Assembly: GCA_017439345.1 (NCBI GenBank)
Contig: JAFSJJ010000028.1
Span: 1 to 43,038, forward strand
Direction: 5' to 3'
Source of the DNA: Synergistaceae bacterium
GTDB lineage: Bacteria; Synergistota; Synergistia; Synergistales; Aminobacteriaceae
Length of the DNA: 43,038 nucleotides
In this document: positions 21,400-30,000 of the stretch, piece after piece
How the letters are laid out: each line of letters opens with the position of its first letter
How positions within the stretch are numbered: the first letter of the stretch is position 1
The notes under the pieces: generated by a model
What the model was told of the DNA's origin: nothing
What the model saw: the letters and a program-made list of their open reading frames with translations, nothing else
The model's database searches: none
Made by a program: the position numbers and the translations under genes

Positions 21400-22001
21400 G
21401 TCTCCTGATACTCTATGTGTTCAAGCGAATTCATTATGCTTGCTTGAGCGAGCTGGTCTATTTGATACTGCAAGAATTCATTCTTAGCGTTGATTGCCTT
21501 TATTACCGCGTCAAATCTTGCTTCCATCTGGTTATGGGTTACTGCTAGGGGATTGTCCGAAATTATTGCAGTTACGTTCTTTGCCTGATCTACAATTACT
21601 GCCAGATTTAACCTGTAATACATAGGATCAGGTCCGTCACTTGCTGGCATGAAGTCCGCTAAATTTCCTGAATAACAATACCCGTACAAAATTTCCTGTC
21701 CTGTGTCAGGGTCTTCTGCAAAGAGTCCGACTTCACGTATGAAAAAGCCCGTCTGCATTTCTTTATTCGACAGCCTAACTGCAACCTTTGCTGTTCCTGT
21801 GTGTCCGGTCATTTCGATCTCGACAATTTCCATTTCACGGACTGGCGCAATCAGATTTTCGAGAGTGTTTATGTCCGTCTCCTCCGGCAAAAATCCTGAA
21901 CCTGCAACGCCTCTTGTGAATTTGAGAATCTTCCCTGTAATTGCCTTTGCTATGAGATCACGACCGGCATTAGTGATAGTCATTCCGTTAAATTGAGCCA
22001 T
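21396..22001 (-). CDS. Tail-collar fibre protein (DUF3751/gpH N-terminal type)
   Basis: 201 residues. The start AQFNGMTITNAGRDLIAKA and the segments KFTRGVAGSG and GFFIREVGLFAEDPDTG are typical of P2 gpH-like fibre N-termini that attach fibres to the baseplate. The usual long fibre shaft is absent: the protein ends soon after a helical segment. The fibre is therefore probably completed by the separately encoded proteins downstream (20866, 20119 and the DGR target). ATG 22001 has AGGAGGTGAG upstream. It follows gpI, the standard position. Confidence 0.85.
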   Translation of the reverse strand: MAQFNGMTITNAGRDLIAKAITGKILKFTRGVAGSGFLPEETDINTLENLIAPVREMEIVEIEMTGHTGTAKVAVRLSNKEMQTGFFIREVGLFAEDPDTGQEILYGYCYSGNLADFMPASDGPDPMYYRLNLAVIVDQAKNVTAIISDNPLAVTHNQMEARFDAVIKAINAKNEFLQYQIDQLAQASIMNSLEHIEYQET

Positions 22002-22017
22002 TCTCTCACCTCCTGAA

Positions 22018-22860
22018 TTAAGCTGCTAAATTAATATTTATCTCGATACCGCATGAGACTGCACAAGCTGCACAAAAACTTGCTGTAGATTCTGAGTCTT
22101 TCGGTGAAGCTATATTTATCGTGTGTGAAATTCCCTGAACAACTGCACCTGCTGAGACAAGATTTAATTTTTCATCGCGTTCTGCGGGGACAATCAAATT
22201 AATATAGTGCTGAATTCCTATGTTTGCCAAAGCTCCGACAGATAGATTCATTTCATCAGAGCTTGAATGATTGAGGACTAAGCTAATATCATGAACTGCG
22301 CTTTGTTCGACAATAGCTCCGACCTGTAAATTCTGTTCTGTATCGTCTTCAAAATAGACATAGAGCCTTGACATCCACGAACGCTCGGCCTTTGATTCCT
22401 GAATAGCGCGCCTGATTGTCTGAGTGGGTTTAGTCCAGTCGACACGCTCCCAGAAATCACGGGTTAATTTTGCGTCAATTGCGAATGTGTAAGGGTCTGT
22501 GCCCTCCTCGTACCATGCTGTAAATTTTGCCTCGACTCCCAGCATTTCAAGAGCCTTGATGATTGCCCATCGAGTGCCCTTCTTCCTGTGCCACGCTATA
22601 GAGCCTAAGACCATTTCACGCTTTGCATCGATATTCTTTGCGAGTTCGTAAAAATCAACGTGCCACTGCCACGCAAGCAGATCTAATACAGGCTCAGGGA
22701 GAGTCTTAATTCTTGAAATAATAAAAGCCTCCGAGACTGACTCAGAGACTTGTCTTAAATTCGGATCAATCGACTTGAATAAATCCTGTACGTTCTTATC
22801 GCCTGCTATTGACGGCGGGGCTATGTCTTCAAGATTTAAATATTCGAGTTCCTTAGCCAT
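22018..22860 (-). CDS. Tail protein I with C-terminal repeat extension
   Basis: 280 residues, longer than usual gpI (about 180). Residues 1-180 match the phage tail protein I family (DLLAWQWHVDFY, KKGTRWAI, LEMLGVEAKF). The last 100 residues are four imperfect repeats of about 28 residues, each with a (V/C)(G/A)A segment and a final (D/H/Y)(I/T)(S/N)L(V/I)-type beta-strand, ending EININLAA. The extension may anchor fibres. The gene overlaps gpJ by eight bases (ATGGCTAA) with GGAGG upstream. Baseplate component. Confidence 0.85.
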   Translation of the reverse strand: MAKELEYLNLEDIAPPSIAGDKNVQDLFKSIDPNLRQVSESVSEAFIISRIKTLPEPVLDLLAWQWHVDFYELAKNIDAKREMVLGSIAWHRKKGTRWAIIKALEMLGVEAKFTAWYEEGTDPYTFAIDAKLTRDFWERVDWTKPTQTIRRAIQESKAERSWMSRLYVYFEDDTEQNLQVGAIVEQSAVHDISLVLNHSSSDEMNLSVGALANIGIQHYINLIVPAERDEKLNLVSAGAVVQGISHTINIASPKDSESTASFCAACAVSCGIEININLAA

Positions 22861-23992
22861 CTTCGAGACCTCCGAGTGTTAGAGTTATCCCGCTCATGAT
22901 CGCAACCTGAGAGGCCGTTAATACTCTAAATTCAGGCGAGATTATTTCTGTACGTTTTGCTCCGGCTGCTATCATTCTGTGATTTAACTCACTGGGATTT
23001 ATATCGCGTCCGAGTTTTACCCTCTGCCATGTTACCCAGTTATTAACAGCGTTCTCTACAGCCTTCTGAATAAATGCCGCCTGAGTCGCCCGTTTGCGGT
23101 CTATCCAATACGTAACGTTTAATTCATATTCGACAGGTTCAGGACTTAACACGTGCAATAAATCTGTGTCCGGTCTAACGTCTTCGGCATTGCAGACTTC
23201 ATAAACTGCGTCAAGAATTTCCTGTGTCGGCAAATCTCCGCCGGTCATTAAGGGGTAAATATTCACATGGCCGGGACTTGTAACAGGAGGTCCGACAACT
23301 GCAACGTCAATAATATCCTGATGAGCTGACCTTGCGTAAAATTCGTATGCACCTCTCGGCCCGGCAACACTGAAACTTTCAGGGGCAATCTGAATCCTCT
23401 CGCGAAAATTCTCGTCTGATTCAACATCACTGCCCCCGTAAGATTCAGTTATATTCACTACGGACATCTCGAACGGGAAGGGGTCAACGAGCTTGCGTAT
23501 CTGACCTGCGACAAACCCGTTGCCTTGAGTTCCGGTGAGTGTGCATTGCGCTGTAACTTCTATTTGAGTCTCGCCTGCCGGAATTTCAACGCTCTCAGTC
23601 GTAGCAAAAAGAATTACTCCCCCGCCCGGTGAAGCACGGGTATTAACAGGAATAATCACGGCTGAGGGCTGGGCTTCCGACAATGTAAATTTCAGAGTCG
23701 TAAGTGCATGAGACGCTTCAAGCCTCGTAACCTGTAACAAAGCTCCGATGTGATCCAGAAAAGCACCTTCAGCATAGGCAAGTAAATTTTGTTTAGCCGC
23801 ATGGTCAATCAAGCTCCTTTGCTGAACGATTATTAATACTATGCATTCAAGAAATAATCTCACTGGGTCTCCTCTGGCAAGGGTACGCTCTGACATTGAT
23901 TCATAAAGATTTATTATCTCGCTTTGAATTTCGTTTGCGTCCTTCTGAGCAAAAAATATTTCTTCAAGATTAGCGAATAATTCAGATTTCAT
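22853..23992 (-). CDS. Baseplate assembly protein J
   Basis: 379 residues of the P2 gpJ/Mu gp47 family that forms the baseplate wedge. The family sequence is clear in the middle (DPVRLFLECIVLIIVQQ, GAFLDHIGAL, GGSDVESDENFRERI, FYARSAHQDIIDVAVVGP). ATG at 23992 is chosen over the TTG six bases earlier because AGGA lies 9 bases upstream. It overlaps the gpW stop by eleven bases and gpI by eight, consistent with an ordered W-J-I baseplate block. Confidence 0.92.
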   Translation of the reverse strand: MKSELFANLEEIFFAQKDANEIQSEIINLYESMSERTLARGDPVRLFLECIVLIIVQQRSLIDHAAKQNLLAYAEGAFLDHIGALLQVTRLEASHALTTLKFTLSEAQPSAVIIPVNTRASPGGGVILFATTESVEIPAGETQIEVTAQCTLTGTQGNGFVAGQIRKLVDPFPFEMSVVNITESYGGSDVESDENFRERIQIAPESFSVAGPRGAYEFYARSAHQDIIDVAVVGPPVTSPGHVNIYPLMTGGDLPTQEILDAVYEVCNAEDVRPDTDLLHVLSPEPVEYELNVTYWIDRKRATQAAFIQKAVENAVNNWVTWQRVKLGRDINPSELNHRMIAAGAKRTEIISPEFRVLTASQVAIMSGITLTLGGLEDG

Positions 23993-24293
23993 TAACAATA
24001 ATCCTCACTTTAAAATTTAGTCTGCCGTCTTTATTTCCTTCAAAGAATATTCTTTTGACTTTGCAGCGGGGCTCGTATTTCCTGATTGCCTGAGTCAATT
24101 CTGCCTGTAGTGCTGCCATTGCCTTCGGTGTCGGACGGTCAAGCATTTTTATATCAACGCCGAATGCCCTGTCCATAGGCACTGAATATTTCGGAGTCGT
24201 GCAGATCGTACGGACATTTTGAATGATTTCTTTGACTTCATTGTCAGGGGCAAAATCAATTTCTTTAGGGACTGCTAAAATGTCAATTTCCAT
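23982..24293 (-). CDS. Baseplate protein W (gp25-like)
   Basis: 103 residues of the GPW/gp25 lysozyme-like baseplate family: NVRTICTTPKYSVPMDRAFG near residue 27 is the family signature and the C-terminus forms the final beta-strand (FKVRIIVNEI). It links the sheath and baseplate wedge in contractile tails. The start overlaps gpU by eleven bases, and the stop overlaps gpJ. It is in the usual order before J. Confidence 0.9.
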   Translation of the reverse strand: MEIDILAVPKEIDFAPDNEVKEIIQNVRTICTTPKYSVPMDRAFGVDIKMLDRPTPKAMAALQAELTQAIRKYEPRCKVKRIFFEGNKDGRLNFKVRIIVNEI

Positions 24294-24693
24294 CAGAGTC
24301 CACCTCGATATATTCTCTTAGCTTCAACGTTACATCTATTGAAATGAACGTCCCGTGATTGTCGATAATCTCAAATTTTTCATCAAGACTTTCAATTACC
24401 CAGCGTCCGTCTCCTTGAGGTTCGCCGTCAAAGATAAGGGGCATTGCAATATGTCTTTCAAGAACTTCACGGAGGAGATATAACTCTTCTTTAGGATTCA
24501 CTCCCAGCCATGCTTTAAGCGATATTGCCAGACTTGCACTTGCAGCAGTGAGTCCCGTGAATTCGAGCAGACTTTTTCGGCCGTGAATTGAGTGTTCTGC
24601 ATACTGCGCGCTTCTTTGAATCTGAAAATCTCTGAATGTCTTTACTTTTTCATCGCTGACTTCAAAGACAATATCACCGAATGAGCCTACCAT
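24283..24693 (-). CDS. Tail protein U (P2 gpU type)
   Basis: 136 residues with the gpU pattern: GSFGDIVFEVSDEKV at the start, an RSAQYAEHSIHGRKSLLEFTG core and a beta-rich end (GTFISIDVTLKLREYIEV). In P2, U is a tail completion protein. It begins three bases after the PAAR stop and overlaps gpW by eleven bases. Placement beside the PAAR and W genes agrees with the baseplate module. No catalytic role expected. Confidence 0.85.
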   Translation of the reverse strand: MVGSFGDIVFEVSDEKVKTFRDFQIQRSAQYAEHSIHGRKSLLEFTGLTAASASLAISLKAWLGVNPKEELYLLREVLERHIAMPLIFDGEPQGDGRWVIESLDEKFEIIDNHGTFISIDVTLKLREYIEVDSDGN

Positions 24694-24696
24694 GAT

Positions 24697-24987
24697 TTAG
24701 TCCCCGATAAAAACATTTGGACTTCCTGTCGCGTCAACTCCTCCGCAAGCTACAGGGTCGCCGATCCTGCCTGCCTGTCTGCCGTTCACATAGACCGTTG
24801 ACGATCCAGACGCAAGAACGCTCCCATGACATTCAGGGTCTTTGTTGCAGTGAACTGCCCAAGCGTCCCCCTGCCTGTGTAAAGGTCTTCCGTTGACAAA
24901 GACATTCGGACTTCCCTCAATATTCGGTCTGGGCGGCCAGTCTGCGTGGCCTGTGCAAATATCTCCTAATCTTGCTGCTTCGGGCAT
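24697..24987 (-). CDS. PAAR-domain spike-tip protein
   Basis: 96 residues almost entirely made of PAAR repeats: RLGDICTGH at the start, GSPNVFVNG, GSSTVYVNG, AGRIGDPVACGG and GSPNVFIGD at the end. His and Cys residues (H in CTGH, C in VACGG, two Cys flanked by ECHGS) can bind a metal at the tip. The protein caps the gpV spike for membrane piercing. ATG 24987 is chosen because AGGAGG lies seven bases before it; the longer frame extending to 25272 would run through the upstream membrane-protein gene and is not needed. Confidence 0.92.
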   Translation of the reverse strand: MPEAARLGDICTGHADWPPRPNIEGSPNVFVNGRPLHRQGDAWAVHCNKDPECHGSVLASGSSTVYVNGRQAGRIGDPVACGGVDATGSPNVFIGD

Positions 24988-25187
24988 GGTAAAACCTCCT
25001 CGATTTTGCTTACTATTGAATTTCCGGTCTCGAATATCATTTTGACTGTAGAAATTTTTGCTTCCGTGATCAGCTTTATATATTCCTTGCTGATTCTTAT
25101 AGTCTGATATAGGACGCATATATTTACGAGAGTCAGAAACAGTGATAGTCCAAGTGTTAAGCCGCCTAATATATTTATATATTCCAT
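24966..25187 (-). CDS. Small single-pass membrane protein overlapping PAAR
   Basis: 73 residues: a hydrophobic helix at about residues 7-28 (ILGGLTLGLSLFLTLVNI) followed by a charged amphipathic part ending in CPKQQD. AAGGAG lies ten bases before the ATG. Its stop overlaps the PAAR gene by 22 bases, and the PAAR ribosome site lies inside it. It lies downstream of a terminator-like hairpin, between gpV and PAAR. I know no family match; a membrane-associated late protein such as a spanin- or i-spanin-like protein is only speculation. Confidence 0.6.
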   Translation of the reverse strand: MEYINILGGLTLGLSLFLTLVNICVLYQTIRISKEYIKLITEAKISTVKMIFETGNSIVSKIEEVLPCPKQQD

Positions 25188-25213
25188 CGTGAAAAATTGC
25201 TCCTTGTCTGAAT

Positions 25214-25249
25214 AAAAAATTGCCCCCGATTCCTGAATAAACCGGGAGC
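25214..25249 (-). terminator. Attenuator-like hairpin after gpV
   Basis: GCCCCCG (25222-25228) pairs with CGGGAGC (25243-25249), with one G-U, and the minus strand continues AATTTTTTATT. It stands between gpV and the membrane protein/PAAR genes inside the late operon, so partial termination is likely. Confidence 0.55.
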
Positions 25250-25290
25250 TTGGGAGATACTCTATTTAACATGAAAAAATTTTGTAGCCG

Positions 25291-25719
25291 TTAATTTAAA
25301 TCTATTCTTGCACCTGTAATTTTTATGTTTCCTGTCGCATTAATATTTATATCTCCTACACAATTTATAGTCATTGTCTTTGAATTCCTGTCATAAATCA
25401 CTTCTGAGCCGTCCTCGTAAGTCGTTTTTCTAATATCCTGATTACCTGCGGGGGGCTTGTTAGTATCATCGAATAACGAACATAACACAATGCCTGACTC
25501 TAAGCCGTTGCCCATCATGCTGCAATAAACGTGTTCGCCTACGTCCAAATGGCACTCGTCCTTGTTCTTGCCTGAATTTCTCACAGCAACAGGAAGCCAG
25601 TCCGACACGAGATTATTTTTATCTGGGAATTGAATCCTTGCCATGTGTCTTGCCGGGTCATACGCCGAAACATAGCCGAATCTACCGAGTGAACCTGATT
25701 CCGAGTTTCTATCTGACAT
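25291..25719 (-). CDS. Baseplate spike protein V
   Basis: 142 residues of the P2 gpV/Mu gp45 family: LGRFGYVSAYDPARHMARI start, a VSDWLPVAV OB-fold segment, DVGEHVYCSMMGNG and a C-terminal triple-beta-helix-like stretch (ININATGNIKITGARIDL) with repeated residues. It forms the central puncturing device, tipped by the PAAR protein encoded two genes later. The gene starts six bases after gpD's stop. Length is shorter than P2 gpV (about 211), so the spike is short. Confidence 0.9.
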   Translation of the reverse strand: MSDRNSESGSLGRFGYVSAYDPARHMARIQFPDKNNLVSDWLPVAVRNSGKNKDECHLDVGEHVYCSMMGNGLESGIVLCSLFDDTNKPPAGNQDIRKTTYEDGSEVIYDRNSKTMTINCVGDININATGNIKITGARIDLN

Positions 25720-25725
25720 GTTAAT

Positions 25726-26850
25726 TTACGCTCCGTATACGTCAAAATTCATGTTAGGTTTTGGATAATTTTTCTTACCCTTCTTGGACTTCTTGCGCTT
25801 GGACTTGGATTTCTTATTATTGTGAGTTTCCTTCTTTGACTCCTTGCCCATGCTTATATCAAGTTTCGTGGTGTAGGAATCTCCGACACTGTGAGTCGCC
25901 TTCTCAATAACGTATTTGCCGTCAAAAACTCCGAAACCTGTAATCGTAATATTTTCTGCTCCGACAAACCGCAAATCACCCATTAGAGTCAAATTGCCCG
26001 TGATTTCCTTCTTGTTGGCTTCCTCTAATTTCTGTTTCGCAATTTTCTTAGCGTCATTGATGTTGTCGGCTTTCTGGTTAATTTCAAGAACCCGCCCCGT
26101 TCCTTCCGAGTCGCCCTCTTCCGTAACGTCAATCGTCTGATTCTTGACAGGGTCATGATACTGCAAATGAGCCGCTTTATACGTCCCTGCTGCCTTGCTT
26201 GAGAAACTGTAACGCAATAATTTTCTGTCTCCGAATGAAAGTTCGCCGACTGATTCTTTTGCCTGATAAGTATCTTCGTCATAGCATACAAGCTGAGTAT
26301 CAGTAACTTTTACGTTGATTCCGTAATCTTTGGCTAAGTTCGTGAGAAATTCCAAGTCCGAAATTTCTACCTGATCGCGCCTCTCAAAAAATGGATCATC
26401 AGGACAGTCCCAGAAAAGCTGTAAACTGTTCTTAGAAGCTGCGTCCCCTGCAATTGTCGAGAGTTTAACGTTCTCCCATGCCTTAGTGTGTTTTTCCTGC
26501 CTCATGGGCTTTGAAACCAGAGTCGACACTGCTTTAATCGTAATCTGATTCGGAGGCCCTGAACATTCGACTTGGTCAACCTCAAACGTTCCGCACGGCA
26601 AAGACTCCGTTTTATCTTCCGAGTCCCAGTTATGAATTATTATGCTTGCCCGAATCTTGTCGCCCTTCATCGGATACCAGTCTTCAGTCCATAATCTTTC
26701 GCGGTCTTCGAGAGTTAATGAAATATCATCGGCCTTGTCGCTTGAATTATCTGTGTACGTGAAATTTATCAGATACGGCGCAATATCCTGTGAAATATTC
26801 GTGCCTTCATAATAAATATCTACTTCAGCATATCTTGCTTCATTCGCCAT
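25726..26850 (-). CDS. Tail protein D (late control gene D type; gp27-like hub)
   Basis: 374 residues of the phage late control D family, the gp27-like baseplate hub. Visible segments: APYLINFTYTDNSSDKADDISL near the start (cut: TYTDNSSDKADD), the FEVDQVECSGPP domain and a FLTNLAKDYGINVKV motif near residue 185. The C-terminal 40 residues are a Lys/Ser-rich disordered tail (KKSKSKRKKSKKGKK), unusual for the family. ATG 26850 has AGAGGTGA seven bases upstream; a TTG at 26868 overlapping gpX is less likely. Confidence 0.9.
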   Translation of the reverse strand: MANEARYAEVDIYYEGTNISQDIAPYLINFTYTDNSSDKADDISLTLEDRERLWTEDWYPMKGDKIRASIIIHNWDSEDKTESLPCGTFEVDQVECSGPPNQITIKAVSTLVSKPMRQEKHTKAWENVKLSTIAGDAASKNSLQLFWDCPDDPFFERRDQVEISDLEFLTNLAKDYGINVKVTDTQLVCYDEDTYQAKESVGELSFGDRKLLRYSFSSKAAGTYKAAHLQYHDPVKNQTIDVTEEGDSEGTGRVLEINQKADNINDAKKIAKQKLEEANKKEITGNLTLMGDLRFVGAENITITGFGVFDGKYVIEKATHSVGDSYTTKLDISMGKESKKETHNNKKSKSKRKKSKKGKKNYPKPNMNFDVYGA

Positions 26851-26855
26851 GAAAA

Positions 26856-27065
26856 TCACCTCTTCCAAGCCGGGAGATTTACTACAACGGGAACGTCTGA
26901 ATCAGGAATATTGAGCATGACGTTAGCAGGAAATATTACAATGTGAATGTATTCGGGGTTAGCTTCAAGTAAAATGTCTGTGAGCTTTTCTCCTCCGATG
27001 TCAGGGTACATTCTATAAGCGATTAAATCCCATGTATCGCCCTGAACTGTCCTGTATGTTCTCAT
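26856..27065 (-). CDS. Tail protein X (LysM-like)
   Basis: 69 residues of the gpX family: a LysM-like repeat with RTVQGDTWDLIAYRMYPD at the start and a GGEKLTDILLEANPEY middle, ending with VNLPAW. In P2 it is a tail completion protein, here presumably at the tube-baseplate junction. It overlaps the tape-measure stop by four bases (ATGA). Confidence 0.9.
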   Translation of the reverse strand: MRTYRTVQGDTWDLIAYRMYPDIGGEKLTDILLEANPEYIHIVIFPANVMLNIPDSDVPVVVNLPAWKR

Positions 27066-30000
27066 GCAAAACTTAATCTCCTTTCCTGATCCTGTAAATC
27101 TGATAAAACGTCTTCGACAATCTGCCTGAATTTCTGCGCTGTGTTTCCATCTCCGCCGTTGACTGTGATATTAATATTCGGGGACATCGTAACGTTTCTA
27201 TTATTATTCGTTGTCGTAGAATTCCCAAACGAAAAGCCTAACTCTTCACCCGCAGCCCTCCATAACGGAATGCCCCTAGCTCGATTTTCAAGGGGGACTA
27301 CGACTTCACGGCCTGCTTCACCGATTAATGATAATTCAGGCCGATTGATGAAGCCTCCTAATGCTCGCTTATTTATATTAGGAATTCCCCAGCTGTTTAC
27401 CGCAGCCTCCGCGTTCTTGACCTGTTGATCTCCTGCCTTGCCTCCTCCAAGCCATGCAGGCATTTGCCAGTTAAACGGGTTGAGTTTAGCAAATAAATCT
27501 TTCAGCCACTGACAGAAATTCATAAATACTCCTCTAAGCTGTTCAACTTTTTCAACCGCAAACTGAACTATAGGTGCAAAGAGATCACTTAACGTTATAC
27601 TCTCCCACCATGATTTAAATTCCTCCCATTTACTAGACACGTAACCTTGTGCAATTTCTGCATATCCTGAAACAATTTCAAAAACGTCTTTTAAATTCAG
27701 CGAGTCCCACCATGTTAAAAACTCTTCCCATTTACTTAACGTAAAATCTTTCGCTGACCCTGCATAGTCTTTAGCTATAGCAAAAACGTCTTCTAACGTC
27801 CATGACTGCCACCAGTTAGAAAAATCCTGCCATTTATTTTGTACATGAACCTCTGCTAAGTCTGCATATTTCTTAACACCCGGAAATATATCCGCAAGCG
27901 TCCACGAATTCCACCAGCTAGAGAAGTCCTGCCACTTAGATAACACAAAATCTTTTGCCATCCCTGCATAGTCTTTAGCTATAGCAAAAACGTCTTCAAG
28001 CGTCCATGAGTTCCACCAGTCATTAAATTCCTGCCATTTCTCAGATACATAATCTTTTGCAATACCCGTATAACTTTTTGTTCCTGAGAAAACGTCATCA
28101 AGTGTCCATGAATTCCACCAATCAGAGAAACTCTGCCATGTACTTAACGCAAATTCTTTCGCTGTAGATGCATAGCCCCCGATAGCTGAGAATATATCAT
28201 CTATATCCCATGAGAACCACCAGTCTTTAAAGTCCTGCCATGTACTCAGCACAAAATCTTTTGCTGACGCTGCATAAGTCCTTGCCTCCGTGAAAATATC
28301 TGCAAGCGTAAAAGAGTTCCACCAGTTAGAGAAATCCTGCCATTTAGACAGCACATAATCTTTTGCTGATCCTGCATACTCTTTCACTGACGGGAATATA
28401 TCGGCTAACGTCCAAGAGTCCCACCAAGATTTAAAGCTCTCCCATTTAGACAACACAAAATCTTTTGCCGAAGCTGCATATTCTTTTAAAGACGGGAATA
28501 TATCTTCAAGCGTCCATGAATTCCACCAAGATTTAAACTCTTCCCATTTAGCTTTGACCCAGTCATACGCACCCGAAGCAAACTCTTTCACAGGCGAGAA
28601 CAAATCACCTAATTCAAGTGAATCCCACCATGCCCAGAAATCGTTCCATTTTTCTTTTGCATAATTCCATGCTTTGGAGGCATAATCTTTTATTACGGCG
28701 AAAATATCTTTAACTTTCCATGAGTTCCACCATGCTTTTATCTTGTCCCAGTTCTTGTACATGGCGTAACCGATTGCAATAGCTCCTGCAATAGCCGTAA
28801 TTAATAAGCCTATGGGATTCGCATTTAATGCAGCGTTCCAAAGCCACTGAGCCGCCGTCCATGCCTTAGTTGCTGTAGTGATTAATATCTGCTTGCCGTA
28901 ATAAAGAGCAAGTTTTCCGACATCAAGAAGTTTCCTCCCTGTCTTCATTACAATGCCCCATGCCTTTTGAGCTGTTGTGAGTACTTTAGTCTTAGCCGCT
29001 GCCCAAATCGAACTATGACCGCTCATTAACATTTTTGCGTTCAGCCAGTCAAGAGCGACCCGGACATGCTGAAACGGTAATTTAGTCAAGTTCCATGCAA
29101 TTTTTAACCCTGTAACTGCGACTTTATAACCGGAAATAGCTGCGACTCCTCCGACAAGAACTTTTGTAACAATCGGGTACTCCTGAGCTAATGCAGACAG
29201 TCCCGCCGTCCAATTCGCAAATTGATCCACAGCACTTTGAACAGTGGGTAATAAAACATTTCCGATGTCAATCATCAGGCTTTCAGTTGCAGAACCTAAA
29301 CGGGTAAAAGCTCCTGTCAATGTGTTATTCATAGTGTCGGCCATTTGTTTTGCTACACCCTCAGAGCCTTTATTCAGTTTTTCTAGTTCAGCAAGAGAAC
29401 CATCAACCGATGCACGCATAATAGCTAACATTCCTGCTGCTGCTTCAGACCCGAATATGTTAGACAAATACTTCATCTGCTCGCCTTCGCCCATGCCCTT
29501 CATCTTTTGTGATAATTCCTTCATGAGACTTGGCATTGTCCGTAATTTGCCTTGTGAATCTTTAGCTGCGATGCCTAATTGTGCAAGTGCTTTTGATACT
29601 GCTTTAGGTTCTTTCGAGAGCCTGAGAAACGCTGCCCTTAACGCTGTACCTGCCTGAGAGCCTTTGATACCGGCATTGCCCATAATTCCCAGCATAGCCG
29701 CTGTCTCTTCGACAGAAACTCCCAAACCTGACATGACCGGCGCAACATATTTCATTGACTCGCCTAAACCTGTAATACTTGTATTACTCGCTGCACTTGT
29801 CTGAGCAAGAACATCTGCGACTCTGTTTGACTGATCCGCACTGAGATTAAAGCCCCGCAACGTACTAGCTGCTATATCTGCTGCCTGAGCTAAGTCCATT
29901 CCTTCAGCCGCTGCCATAGATAATAAACCGGGCATTGCTGCAATAATTTCCTGTGATTTAAAGCCTGCCCTTGCAAGATTTTCTTGTGATTGAGCCGCCT

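Noticed and set aside
18864-22860. A second variable repeat elsewhere in the fibre genes
   Set aside because: I looked for the GGTGCGTGTTTCGCC and GGCGTTCGCCCCG segments in the other fibre genes and found only the single VR and TR.
24988-25272. N-terminal extension of the PAAR protein to 191 residues
   Set aside because: The extension has no ribosome site, crosses the terminator-like hairpin and shares DNA with the membrane-protein gene, whereas ATG 24987 has a perfect AGGAGG.
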